41,030 nt of DNA, from positions 1 to 41,030 of the forward strand of contig JAIXYL010000012.1 in NCBI GenBank assembly GCA_027490265.1, given 5' to 3'. The notes beneath the pieces are model-generated. The model had not been told where the DNA came from. It did no database searches and saw nothing but the letters and a program-made list of their open reading frames with translations. The first letter of the stretch is position 1; the number at the start of each line of letters is the position of its first letter. The position numbers were made by a program, and so were the translations under genes. Origin of the DNA: Sediminibacterium sp. GTDB lineage: Bacteria > Bacteroidota > Bacteroidia > Chitinophagales > Chitinophagaceae. Below are positions 1-7,141 of this stretch, piece after piece.

Positions 1-57
1 GTCGAAGTCTTCCGATGTCGAATCTTTAAGTTCGGAAATGTTTAAAACTATAACACC

Positions 58-774
58 ATGAAAACCTATTCAAGAATCACACTCGGTGCGCTTTTCTTTG
101 CCATGTCTATGATGATGGCTTGTAAAAAAAATGAGCATTCAGCTGTAAAATTATCTACTTCTGAAATGGCGCAGAAACTTTATGTCAAAAAGGATTTTAT
201 AATTTTCACAAGCTCTTTTGCTCAAAATTTTAAACATCTATCGGATTTTTATCGCACATCAGCCGTAAAGAATCAACCTGAGAGATTTATCCAAACCTTA
301 CGAAATGCATCTAATGATTTAAGTTTAATTGAAGCAGCACACGCTGAATTTGGTTTGAGCCTAAAAGACCTGAATATCAGAAAGTCTATGCTTGATAATG
401 ACATTGTAGGTTTGTATGAGGCGGAGCCTGAGTTATTCAATTATGATCAGGAAGAGTTTTGGTCAATTATTTTTGAAAGTGTTCAACTTTTAAAACAAGC
501 AAATGATATTAGATCAATACGCTCGTTTAACGACAATATTTCAAGTACCGCAATAACTGGTGATGAAATTTGGGATTGCATTAAAGAAGCTGTTGGTTTA
601 GGTGCTGGTAGTATGCTTGGCATTGCTGGACTGCATGCACTTGCACAACGAAAAGGTATTCAACAAGCAGTTGTCAAGTTTGCAGCACTTATGGCACGAA
701 ATATGGGTTATATAGGGTTAGCAATAACAGTTATTGATTTTTCATCTTGTATGTATAAAGAATCAAAAGATTAA
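58..774 (+). CDS. putative lipoprotein of unknown function
   Basis: I do not recognise a family. The 238-residue product starts with a short basic stretch and a hydrophobic segment ending in M-M-A-C22, followed by lysines, which resembles a lipoprotein signal with Cys22 as the lipidated residue, although the -3 residue is Met rather than the usual Leu. The middle is polar and helical in character. The last third differs: from about residue 174 to 231 it is a Gly/Ala-rich hydrophobic stretch (GLGAGSMLGIAGLHAL and onward) bracketed by Cys174 and Cys231, so a disulfide-closed, membrane-active hairpin is possible. The ATG at 58 is the only good start. The next gene follows 24 bp downstream and could be co-transcribed. 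Function is unknown; a surface lipoprotein or a small antibacterial effector are guesses. Confidence 0.6.
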   Translation: MKTYSRITLGALFFAMSMMMACKKNEHSAVKLSTSEMAQKLYVKKDFIIFTSSFAQNFKHLSDFYRTSAVKNQPERFIQTLRNASNDLSLIEAAHAEFGLSLKDLNIRKSMLDNDIVGLYEAEPELFNYDQEEFWSIIFESVQLLKQANDIRSIRSFNDNISSTAITGDEIWDCIKEAVGLGAGSMLGIAGLHALAQRKGIQQAVVKFAALMARNMGYIGLAITVIDFSSCMYKESKD

Positions 775-798
775 ATAAGAAATTTAATTGAACCTTTC

Positions 799-1362
799 AT
801 GCAAAAATCAACATCTAAAAATAAATTAATTTGTTTTTTACTCTTTCATGGCGTAGTGATTAATTTTTTGATATGTCCATTTTTTGTCTTGTATACTTTA
901 TATACAAAGCATCAATACTTGAGTATTGATGAATGGTCAAAATCAATTTGTATTAATTTATTCACGTGGTATTTTTTATACTATGCTTTTAGTCAAGAAC
1001 AAAAAAATGAGTTGAACTTAAAATCTGAATTCAAAAAGTATTATTTGTTAGTGCATTTGCATACTGCGTTTTTAAGATTTTTTTCAAAACAAAAATTTCG
1101 TAGAATTACAATGAATGCTTTAATCTGGTGTGTTATTATTTTCAATATTATATCTCCCATTTTTTTAGGGATTATATTGGATTTGGAACTCAATTTAACA
1201 TACGGTTGTATTTGGTTTATAATATTTCAATTTGTTTATTTTGTTTTTTATTACATCGCTTATTATTATCCTGAAGATGAAAATCAGTTACTTCATCGTT
1301 ATTCAACTCCTTGGTTAATTGATTTTCTATTTTTAAATACTAGTGGCGCCAAAACTGTATAA
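799..1362 (+). CDS. small integral membrane protein, unknown function
   Basis: The 187-residue protein is very rich in Phe, Tyr, Ile and Leu and shows about four hydrophobic segments (near residues 10-32, 48-64, 105-128 and 133-155), with a charged Lys/Glu loop between segments 2 and 3. It has no motif that I recognise. It lies 24 bp after the putative lipoprotein and ends in a clear hairpin terminator, so the two may form a short operon. The protein at 1539-2021 has a similar layout and a weakly alignable N-terminus (FLLFHGVVIN against YLLIFHAIGIN). The coding strand is markedly more AT-rich than the housekeeping genes further right, which fits recent acquisition or weak selection. Confidence 0.6.
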   Translation: MQKSTSKNKLICFLLFHGVVINFLICPFFVLYTLYTKHQYLSIDEWSKSICINLFTWYFLYYAFSQEQKNELNLKSEFKKYYLLVHLHTAFLRFFSKQKFRRITMNALIWCVIIFNIISPIFLGIILDLELNLTYGCIWFIIFQFVYFVFYYIAYYYPEDENQLLHRYSTPWLIDFLFLNTSGAKTV

Positions 1363-1364
1363 CT

Positions 1365-1402
1365 ATATTGGAGACATAGGTATCCTTTGTCTCCAATATT
1401 TT
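1365..1402 (+). terminator. hairpin terminator after the small membrane protein gene
   Basis: A perfect 12-bp inverted repeat, ATATTGGAGACA at 1365-1376 and TGTCTCCAATAT at 1388-1399, is extended inside by AGG/CCT around a three-base loop. It begins 3 bp after the stop codon and runs into TTTTA, so the U-tract is short. It is a strong stem and likely ends transcription of the first two genes. Confidence 0.75.
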
Positions 1403-1431
1403 ATGTACTTAAAAACCATGGTATTGGTGAC

Positions 1432-1461
1432 TTTGAATATTAAAGTAAGATTTTAAATTTA
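1432..1461 (+). promoter_or_regulatory. possible Bacteroidota-type promoter
   Basis: TTTG at 1432-1435 is followed after 18 bp by TAAATTTA at 1454-1461, a 7 of 8 match to the Bacteroidota -7 box TAnnTTTG. It would start transcription near 1467, about 70 bp before the ATG at 1539. The base composition is AT-rich, so chance matches are likely. Confidence 0.3.
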
Positions 1462-1538
1462 AAAATTGTTTAAGATAGCTGCCTTGCTCATTTTTAATTT
1501 CTCATCCTGCTTATACATCGCTTATTAAATCATCTATT

Positions 1539-2021
1539 ATGAAAATAACTGTTAAACAACTGTATTGGTATTTGTTGATTTTTCACGCAATTGGCATCAA
1601 TATGGTTTTTGCGATTGCAACAGTTTTCATGCAAGACATAGTCTCGATTTATGAGTTTTTTCTGCTTTGGTTTTTTTCTTGTCAGCTGAATTCTTTTGGG
1701 TTTTATTGTTTCAATAAAGCCTACCCAAATGAAGCATCTGCTTCGTTTTCAAAAGAAATCAGCTTTATAGACTTTGTGTCATTTATCAAAAAAATGATTC
1801 ACCCTTTTCAAGTAGGCAATATCAATGGGAAACCATTTTTTATTGTGGTCATTATAATGGGGTATGCTGTTTTTGTATTATTCTTTATAGTGTCGCTTTT
1901 GAATATTTTTTATGATGTATTTCCACTGACACTTGAACAGAATTTATACATGTATGGCTATGTAATTGTATTGTCTTTGATCATCAGCGGGTTTAAGAAA
2001 AGTTTGAGTATTGTTAGCTAG
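1539..2021 (+). CDS. small integral membrane protein, possible distant paralogue of the preceding gene
   Basis: The 160-residue product has about four hydrophobic segments (roughly residues 8-30, 38-56, 98-123 and 132-153). The segment order, the length and the loop between the second and third segments mirror the protein at 799-1362, and both begin with a Lys-rich start followed by a Leu/Phe/His-Gly or His-Ala-Ile-Asn stretch. I recognise no known domain. It has its own candidate promoter and its own terminator, so it is probably a separate transcription unit. A duplicated gene that has diverged is the simplest reading. An immunity or accessory role next to the lipoprotein would be speculation. 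Confidence 0.55.
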   Translation: MKITVKQLYWYLLIFHAIGINMVFAIATVFMQDIVSIYEFFLLWFFSCQLNSFGFYCFNKAYPNEASASFSKEISFIDFVSFIKKMIHPFQVGNINGKPFFIVVIIMGYAVFVLFFIVSLLNIFYDVFPLTLEQNLYMYGYVIVLSLIISGFKKSLSIVS

Positions 2022-2028
2022 GTTCCGG

Positions 2029-2062
2029 CGGAGATGTTGCCATGCAATGTCTCCGTTTTTTA
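2029..2062 (+). terminator. rho-independent terminator
   Basis: The arms CGGAGATGTTG (2029-2039) and CAATGTCTCCG (2045-2055) pair over 11 bp with two G-U wobbles around a five-base loop, followed directly by six T. The hairpin starts 7 bp after the stop codon of the membrane protein gene. The GGAGA/TCTCC core is shared with the terminator at 1365-1402. Confidence 0.85.
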
Positions 2063-2093
2063 TTCAGCTGAGGTATTTGCTCAAACAAGTAAC

Positions 2094-2218
2094 TGGTACT
2101 TAATTCAACTGTGGATCCTGGTACTTAATTCAACTGTGGATACTGGTACTTAATTCTATAGAGGATTCTATTACTCAATTCAATCGTGGACAATGTTACT
2201 TAATTCAACTGTGGATCA
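2094..2218. repeat. five tandem 25-bp repeats overlapping the 3' end of yqgE
   Basis: Five consecutive 25-bp units lie at 2094-2118, 2119-2143, 2144-2168, 2169-2193 and 2194-2218 with no spacer. The core on the plus strand is TACTTAATTCAACTGTGGAT. Units 1 and 2 differ at one base; unit 5 differs from unit 1 at two; units 3 and 4 are more diverged. Unit 5 contains the stop codon and final codons (DPQLN) of the minus-strand yqgE gene, so the array looks like outward duplication of the gene's own end. The TGTGGAT part resembles a DnaA box but is not a full match in any unit. Confidence 0.9.
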
Positions 2219-2748
2219 ATTGGATAGTTGGTCATCTGTGCATATTCGCCACCAAGCTGTTGCATAGATCGTTTCCAAATTTGTTGGGCGTCAATTGAAA
2301 AACTGATGCCTGCATCAGGTTCTGTAATGATCCAACTTTTTTCGTCTACTTCTTCTTGCAATTGACCTGCACTCCAACCGCTGTAACCAATAAAGAATCT
2401 GATTTGTGATTCTGCTATTTCTTTATTGTGTAATGCGGCAATGGCTACATCAAAATCACCTCCCCAATAAATGCCTTTGTAGACCTCAACGCCCTCGGTG
2501 ATGATATCGGGTCTTCTATGGATAAAATGCAGGGTATGTTGTTCTACTGGGCCGCCTTCATAAACAGGCAGCTTTAATCCATCTGCTATCTCTACCAGAT
2601 CTCCTAAAATTTGATCAGATTTTTTATTGAGGATAAATCCTACATCTCCATCTTCGTTGTGGTCACAAATGAGCACAGCGGTTCTGATGAAATTGGGGTC
2701 CTTTAAAAATGGGTCGGACAATAATAAAATGCCTTTATTTAGTTCCAT
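2200..2748 (-). CDS. yqgE: YqgE/AlgH family protein (DUF179)
   Basis: The 182-residue protein has the family hallmarks: an N-terminal KGILLLSDPFLKDPNF stretch, then VGFILNKKSD, VYEGGPVEQ, and FIGYSGWSAGQLQEE in the second half. Length fits the family, which is usually about 185-200 residues. The biochemical role of YqgE is not settled; AlgH was first linked to alginate regulation in Pseudomonas. I start at the ATG at 2748; an in-frame TTG nine bases upstream would add three residues and is less likely. The final five codons lie inside the last unit of a 25-bp tandem repeat. It is transcribed away from the histidine kinase gene with a 123-bp divergent gap. Confidence 0.9.
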   Translation of the reverse strand: MELNKGILLLSDPFLKDPNFIRTAVLICDHNEDGDVGFILNKKSDQILGDLVEIADGLKLPVYEGGPVEQHTLHFIHRRPDIITEGVEVYKGIYWGGDFDVAIAALHNKEIAESQIRFFIGYSGWSAGQLQEEVDEKSWIITEPDAGISFSIDAQQIWKRSMQQLGGEYAQMTNYPIDPQLN

Positions 2749-2836
2749 ATCTTTCAAAAAGATAAGAATAATATTTATTTTCCGTACAAATTCTAAAAAA
2801 TCTAGTTAAAAAAAGCCTGCCTTGGCTTGCCAGCTA

Positions 2837-2865
2837 TTGGTCAGGGCCAAATACATATATATTTG
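2837..2865 (+). promoter_or_regulatory. Bacteroidota-type promoter close to the kinase start codon
   Basis: TTG at 2837-2839, an 18-bp spacer and TATATTTG at 2858-2865 match the TTTG/TAnnTTTG promoter form exactly in the -7 box. The ATG of the kinase gene is only 7 nt after the last G, so the predicted transcript would start at or within a few bases of the initiation codon, giving a leaderless or nearly leaderless mRNA. Confidence 0.5.
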
Positions 2866-2871
2866 CTGCGC

Positions 2872-4197
2872 ATGAAGAGAACTTTCCCCATCATTGTCAT
2901 ATTAATTTCCTTATCACTGTTTGGGTTATTCCTTTTACAGGTGTCTTGGTTTAACAACCTCATGGAAGTTACCAAAACCCAACTCAGTGAAAAAATCAAC
3001 AATGTAGGTGTGGGTGTTGCCAATGATATTGGAAGAACCACGCGCGCTGCACAACCACTTCGTTTGAATAGAAGGGGTGGGCTTCTGCTTGGGTCTGAAT
3101 TACAAATCAGACTGTTTAAACAGCCTACGGTTGAAGAGCGTTTTACGATGGAGGAAGTCCGTGATAAAATTTCTAAAGAATTTGATCGGGTGCAGTTGGG
3201 TAATTTAAAATTTGAATTTGCTGTGTCTGATGTGGAAGGGGATTATGAATTTTATTCAACTGGCTACGAACAAGAATTTTGGGACACCATTAATAATAAG
3301 CGCAACTATTATCCCATCTTGCGTGAAACAGATAATTTGGCTTTTTCTGAAACCAATGAATTGCTGATCATCATTGTGCCTGATGTTGAAAAACAAGTAT
3401 GGGCATCTTTGCTTTGGATTCTTGTTGGTGCTATTACTTTTATGGTCATCATTATTGCCGCGTTTTATGTGACGGTGAAAACATTGTTGAATCAAAAGAA
3501 ACTGTCTCAAATTAAAAGTGATTTCATCAATAATATGACGCACGAATTCAAAACGCCATTGGCTACTATTTCCTTGGCAGTTGATGCGTTGCGCAGTCCT
3601 AAGGTTCAAACCAATCCTGACAAAGCCACTTACTTTACCAATATCATTAAAGAAGAAAATATCCGCATGAACAAACATGTGGAAACCATCTTGCAAGCTG
3701 CTTTTCTTGAAAAACAAGAACTCAATTTAAACTTATCAAAAATTGATGCGCACGACATGATTCATGAAGTGGCCAGTACTTTTGAATTGCAACTCAATGA
3801 TAAAAATGGGCAAATTCAGTTTTTGCTAAATGCCAGTCAGCATTTTATTTCAGGCGACGATACCCATTTTAGAAATATGATTTCTAATTTGATTGACAAC
3901 GCCATCAAATATTCTCAAGACCCTGTACAAATCAAAATATCTACGCATAGCACGCGCAATGTTTTGGTCATTAGAATTGATGACAACGGCATTGGCATGA
4001 GTAAAGAATCTGTCAAACGAGTTTTTGAAAAATTCTATCGGGCACATACGGGCAACCTGCACAATGTAAAAGGTTTTGGTTTAGGTATGAGTTATGTTAA
4101 AACAGTGATTGATGCGCACAAGGGTAAAATAAAAGTAGACAGCACTTTAGGAAAGGGCACTTCTTTTACCATTGAAATGCCGTTAATGCATGAATAG
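2872..4197 (+). CDS. sensor histidine kinase (two-component system)
   Basis: The 441-residue membrane sensor kinase has an N-terminal transmembrane helix (about residues 6-24), an extracytoplasmic sensor region, a second helix near 182-205, and a complete cytoplasmic kinase core. The phospho-acceptor is His224 in the H-box HEFKTPLATIS. The N-box NLIDNAIKYS, G1 box DNGIGM (Asp371-Gly375), F-box FEKFYR and G2 box GFGLGM are all present, so it should be an active HisKA/HATPase kinase. The start is the ATG at 2872, because the residues encoded upstream from a TTG at 2827 do not look like a membrane signal. No response regulator lies next to it, so it is an orphan here. It converges on queA with one base between the stop codons. 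Confidence 0.9.
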   Translation: MKRTFPIIVILISLSLFGLFLLQVSWFNNLMEVTKTQLSEKINNVGVGVANDIGRTTRAAQPLRLNRRGGLLLGSELQIRLFKQPTVEERFTMEEVRDKISKEFDRVQLGNLKFEFAVSDVEGDYEFYSTGYEQEFWDTINNKRNYYPILRETDNLAFSETNELLIIIVPDVEKQVWASLLWILVGAITFMVIIIAAFYVTVKTLLNQKKLSQIKSDFINNMTHEFKTPLATISLAVDALRSPKVQTNPDKATYFTNIIKEENIRMNKHVETILQAAFLEKQELNLNLSKIDAHDMIHEVASTFELQLNDKNGQIQFLLNASQHFISGDDTHFRNMISNLIDNAIKYSQDPVQIKISTHSTRNVLVIRIDDNGIGMSKESVKRVFEKFYRAHTGNLHNVKGFGLGMSYVKTVIDAHKGKIKVDSTLGKGTSFTIEMPLMHE

Positions 4198-4198
4198 T

Positions 4199-5533
4199 CT
4201 ATTGGGCATCATTCACCCACAAAATAGAGCCATCGCCGAACGACAAAAAACGATACTCGTGCGCCAATGCATATTGGTATATATCTTTCCAATGTTCTCC
4301 AACAATGGCTGATATCAATAACAACAATGTACTCTGCGGCTGATGGAAATTGGTAATTAACGCACGGATTATATTAAAGCGATAACCAGGTGCAATAATG
4401 ATTTGTGTTTTGGTAATCAATCTTTCTACATTGTTGCGCTGCATCCAATCCAATAAAGATTGCAAAGCTTCCGTTGCAGTATATTCTTTGGGTATATTTT
4501 TTAGCAAGTTTTTATTTTCTATCCTTGCCACATCTTGCGCCGAAGCATCCTCCGACTCGATGACGGCTAATCCCAATTCTACACCTTCATCCTGCGCCGA
4601 AGTATACGGTTCCCATTGTGATACTTGTATATCCGCCATTGTTATTGCAGGATTTCGCAAGGTCTTCACGCCAATCCAGTAAAGGCTTTCCAGCGTTCGC
4701 AGCGATGTTGTTCCAACCGCAATAATGCCCTTGTCAATCGATTGCAATAATTGTTCAATGGCTGTTGCCGATACATCAATAAACTCTGCATGCATTTCGT
4801 GGTCCTTCATCTGTGCGGCTTTCACTGGTTTGAAAGTGCCGGCGCCCACGTGAAGGGTAACATATGCTTTGGGTATATTTTTTTTGGCTAATTTTTGAAA
4901 GACATGATCGGTAAAATGCAGTCCTGCAGTTGGTGCTGCTACAGAACCATCGTGTTTGGCATAAATGGTTTGATAACGATCTTTATCAGCCGCTTCTGTA
5001 GCTCTGTTTAAATAGGGCGGCAGTGGAATATCGCCAGCCAAATGCAAAACTTCGGCAAAGCTGAGTTCTGCTGGCTTCCAGCGGAATTCAATCAAAAAAC
5101 AATCAGGCAGAATTTCAAGTTTACTCGCTTCAACCATCAAGCCTCCATTCGCAACCTGCAAAGTCAGCGCGCCCTCCTTCCATTTTTTTGCCCCACCCAC
5201 CAAACATTTCCATTGAACTGACCCTTTCTGCAACATTGCCGTTGTAATATCTGCATATTGATCAGCCGGTTCTAAACAGAACAATTCAATCAAACCCCCA
5301 GAAGGCTTTTGGAAGAAAAGTCTGGCTTCAACCACTTTGGTATTGTTAAAGACCATTAAACTGCCCGATGGCAGTTCGTCGGCAATATTTGCGTAAATAT
5401 TCTCTCGAATGGTGCCGGATGCCCAAATCAACAACTTGCTCTGATCACGTTGTTCCAGGGGATATTTGGCAATTCGGTCGTTCGGAAGCTCGTAGTTGAA
5501 ATCTTCAATATGCAGTAATGACGGGTGTTTCAT
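4199..5533 (-). CDS. queA: S-adenosylmethionine:tRNA ribosyltransferase-isomerase
   Basis: QueA transfers and isomerises the ribosyl part of S-adenosylmethionine onto 7-aminomethyl-7-deazaguanine in tRNA, giving epoxyqueuosine. The sequence shows family signatures: LPNDRIAKYPLEQRDQSKLL near the N-terminus, SLMVFNNTKVVEARLFF, the GDIPLPPYLNR segment, DGSVAAPTAGLHFT, LHVGAGTFKPVK, and near the C-terminus ALITNFHQPQSTLLLLISAI and YRFLSFGDG. At 444 residues it is longer than the roughly 350 of the E. coli enzyme, with extra residues before the last motif block. I start at the ATG at 5533; a GTG at 5554 would add seven residues. Other queuosine genes are not in the window. Confidence 0.93.
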   Translation of the reverse strand: MKHPSLLHIEDFNYELPNDRIAKYPLEQRDQSKLLIWASGTIRENIYANIADELPSGSLMVFNNTKVVEARLFFQKPSGGLIELFCLEPADQYADITTAMLQKGSVQWKCLVGGAKKWKEGALTLQVANGGLMVEASKLEILPDCFLIEFRWKPAELSFAEVLHLAGDIPLPPYLNRATEAADKDRYQTIYAKHDGSVAAPTAGLHFTDHVFQKLAKKNIPKAYVTLHVGAGTFKPVKAAQMKDHEMHAEFIDVSATAIEQLLQSIDKGIIAVGTTSLRTLESLYWIGVKTLRNPAITMADIQVSQWEPYTSAQDEGVELGLAVIESEDASAQDVARIENKNLLKNIPKEYTATEALQSLLDWMQRNNVERLITKTQIIIAPGYRFNIIRALITNFHQPQSTLLLLISAIVGEHWKDIYQYALAHEYRFLSFGDGSILWVNDAQ

Positions 5534-5557
5534 GGGTTTTCTATTGTAATTCACGGC

Positions 5558-5656
5558 TTATCCACAGCAATTCACAGGTTATACAGTGGCTTATGCAACA
5601 AATTGGCCGAAATGCAAGATAGTAAAGGATTTAAGCCCATAAAATCTTGTGGATAA
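5558..5656. promoter_or_regulatory. cluster of DnaA-box sequences between queA and mraZ
   Basis: TTATCCACA at 5558-5566 and its exact reverse complement TGTGGATAA at 5648-5656 both match the DnaA box TTATNCACA perfectly and face each other 81 bp apart. Between them, TTATACAGT (5579-5587) and TTATGCAAC (5591-5599) share the first seven positions. All lie in the 210-bp divergent region upstream of the dcw cluster. DnaA control of the cluster or a DnaA-titrating site are possible; no clear AT-rich unwinding element is visible, so a replication origin is unlikely. Confidence 0.45.
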
Positions 5657-5672
5657 ATACAGGTACCCCATT

Positions 5673-5705
5673 TTTGGGTTAAAAGTGGGAAAAAGTGTTA
5701 TTTTG
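5673..5705 (+). promoter_or_regulatory. candidate promoter of the dcw cluster
   Basis: TTTG at 5673-5676 and TATTTTG at 5699-5705 are 22 bp apart and approximate the Bacteroidota promoter form, with one base missing from the -7 box. Transcription would begin near 5711, about 33 nt before the mraZ ATG. The repeats that probably bind MraZ cover this -7 box and the predicted start. Confidence 0.4.
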
Positions 5706-5719
5706 TGTCAACAAGTGGT
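5685..5719 (+). promoter_or_regulatory. MraZ operator-like direct repeats
   Basis: Four GTG-led pentamers, GTGGG (5685), GTGTT (5695), GTGTC (5705) and GTGGT (5715), occur at exact 10-bp intervals directly upstream of mraZ. MraZ is known to bind short GTG-type direct repeats spaced about one helical turn in its own promoter in several bacteria, so this is very likely the autoregulatory operator. The third repeat supplies the GTG that could be mistaken for the mraZ start codon. Confidence 0.65.
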
Positions 5720-5743
5720 AATCTTGGAAATATTTATTCACTT

Positions 5744-6208
5744 ATGATCGGATTTCACGGAGAATATGAAGCAACGGTAGACGCCAAAGGGCGCTTCCTT
5801 CTTCCGGGCGGACTGAGAAAACAGTTGCCTGAGGGAGAGAGTCGCTTTATTCTGGGTCGTGGCTTCGAAAAATGTCTCACGCTGTATCCGTTAAAAAGTT
5901 GGGAACTCATTATTTCTAAGATTAGCCAATTAAATGATTTTGATCCAAAAGTACGTCAATTCAGACGTCAGTTTTTGGGAGGCGCTACCGAGATTGAATT
6001 GGATGCTGCTGGCAGAATGTTATTGCCTGCATCATTGAAAGAATTTGCGGGCCTTTCCAAAGACATTGTACTAGCTGCCGCCATGGACCGTTTTGAAATC
6101 TGGGATGCAGCCAAGTACAAACAGCTCTTTGAGGATTTCTCTTCGGAGGCTTTCAGTAGCCTTGCGCAGGAAGTGATGTCGGCTGCAGATAAACAACAAG
6201 ATAAATAA
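5744..6208 (+). CDS. mraZ: MraZ, division/cell wall cluster transcriptional regulator
   Basis: MraZ is a double AbrB-fold DNA-binding protein and the usual first gene of dcw clusters, where it controls its own operon. Two related halves are visible: GEYEATVDAKGRFLLPGGLR at the N-terminus and the ATEIELDAAGRMLLPASLKE copy in the middle. With the ATG at 5744 the protein has 154 residues, close to the usual 150. An upstream GTG at 5705 would add 13 unrelated residues and sits inside the operator repeats, so I reject it. rsmH follows 5 bp downstream. Confidence 0.95.
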   Translation: MIGFHGEYEATVDAKGRFLLPGGLRKQLPEGESRFILGRGFEKCLTLYPLKSWELIISKISQLNDFDPKVRQFRRQFLGGATEIELDAAGRMLLPASLKEFAGLSKDIVLAAAMDRFEIWDAAKYKQLFEDFSSEAFSSLAQEVMSAADKQQDK

Positions 6209-6213
6209 GCAGT

Positions 6214-7131
6214 ATGGAAAACCTATCTGCGAATGATTATCATGTGCCTGTTCTGTTTCACGAAACCATTGATGCGTTGTCTATTCAACCCAACGGGGTT
6301 TATGTAGACTGTACATTTGGTGGTGGTGGGCATAGCAGAGGCATTTTGGAAAAATTAGGTCCCAATGGACAATTGGTGGCTTTTGATCAAGATGCAGACG
6401 CACAACAAAATATTCAGAACGAACCTCGGCTTTTATTTGTGCCGCAAAACTTCCGCCACTTGCAACGCTTTCTTCGCTTGCATGGTATTACTCAAGTGGA
6501 TGGTGTGTTGGCCGACCTAGGTGTCAGCTCTCATCAATTTAACGAGGGTGATCGTGGTTTTTCTATTCGATTTGAAGGTCCTATGGATATGCGCATGGAC
6601 AGAAGACAAACACTGACAGCTGCTGATATCATTCAGTCTTATGGCGAACAACAGTTGCATAAACTGTTTGAGCAGTATGGTGAAGTAACCAATGCCAAAA
6701 CATTGGCTGCGCATATTGTGCAACAAAGAACACGTTTGCCATATGCTACCATTGACCAGTTTAAAGCGATGATCAGCGCCGTTGTGAAGGGAAATCCAAA
6801 TAAATATTTAGCACAGGTTTTTCAGGCTTTGCGGATGGAAGTAAACGATGAGATGGGGGCGCTGAAAGACATGTTGCAGCAATTGCCTGCCATCTTAAAA
6901 CCTGGTGGGATTGCAGCCATCATCACTTTTCATTCGATTGAAGATAGAATGGTGAAGCATTTTTTTAAGCAGGGTCATTTTGATGAAGTCATTGATCATC
7001 CATTTGAGTCTGTTGAAAAAGTAGCTGTGTTTAAACTAGTGAACAAGAAGCCGATAACGGCTGGTGAAGTGGAGTTGAAAAAAAATACTAGAAGTAGAAG
7101 CGCAAAGCTTAGAGCAGCAGCGCGCGTTTAA
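6214..7131 (+). CDS. rsmH: 16S rRNA (cytosine(1402)-N4)-methyltransferase
   Basis: RsmH (MraW) methylates the N4 position of C1402 in 16S rRNA, using S-adenosylmethionine, in the ribosomal P site. The 305-residue length is typical. The SAM-binding motif VDCTFGGGGHSRGIL is at about residues 30-45, followed by LVAFDQDADA and the VLADLGVSSHQFNEGDRGFS signature. The catalytic-domain stretch AIITFHSIEDRMVKHFF is near residue 235. The ATG at 6214 follows mraZ by 5 bp, and the FtsL-like gene starts 10 bp after the stop, so the genes are co-transcribed. Confidence 0.96.
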   Translation: MENLSANDYHVPVLFHETIDALSIQPNGVYVDCTFGGGGHSRGILEKLGPNGQLVAFDQDADAQQNIQNEPRLLFVPQNFRHLQRFLRLHGITQVDGVLADLGVSSHQFNEGDRGFSIRFEGPMDMRMDRRQTLTAADIIQSYGEQQLHKLFEQYGEVTNAKTLAAHIVQQRTRLPYATIDQFKAMISAVVKGNPNKYLAQVFQALRMEVNDEMGALKDMLQQLPAILKPGGIAAIITFHSIEDRMVKHFFKQGHFDEVIDHPFESVEKVAVFKLVNKKPITAGEVELKKNTRSRSAKLRAAARV

Positions 7132-7141
7132 TATATATACC

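Noticed and set aside
2094-2218. CRISPR array
   Set aside because: The 25-bp units abut directly, with no unique spacers, and one unit is coding; this is a simple tandem repeat.
2827-2871. TTG start for the sensor kinase
   Set aside because: The added residues precede a standard basic-then-hydrophobic signal anchor and overlap the predicted promoter.
5705-5743. Extended mraZ start at the GTG at 5705
   Set aside because: It adds 13 residues with no family match and the GTG is one of four phased operator repeats; the ATG at 5744 gives the normal MraZ N-terminus.
5554-5743. Replication origin between queA and mraZ
   Set aside because: Only two perfect DnaA boxes and no evident AT-rich unwinding element or dnaA/dnaN neighbour; treated as a possible regulatory site only.
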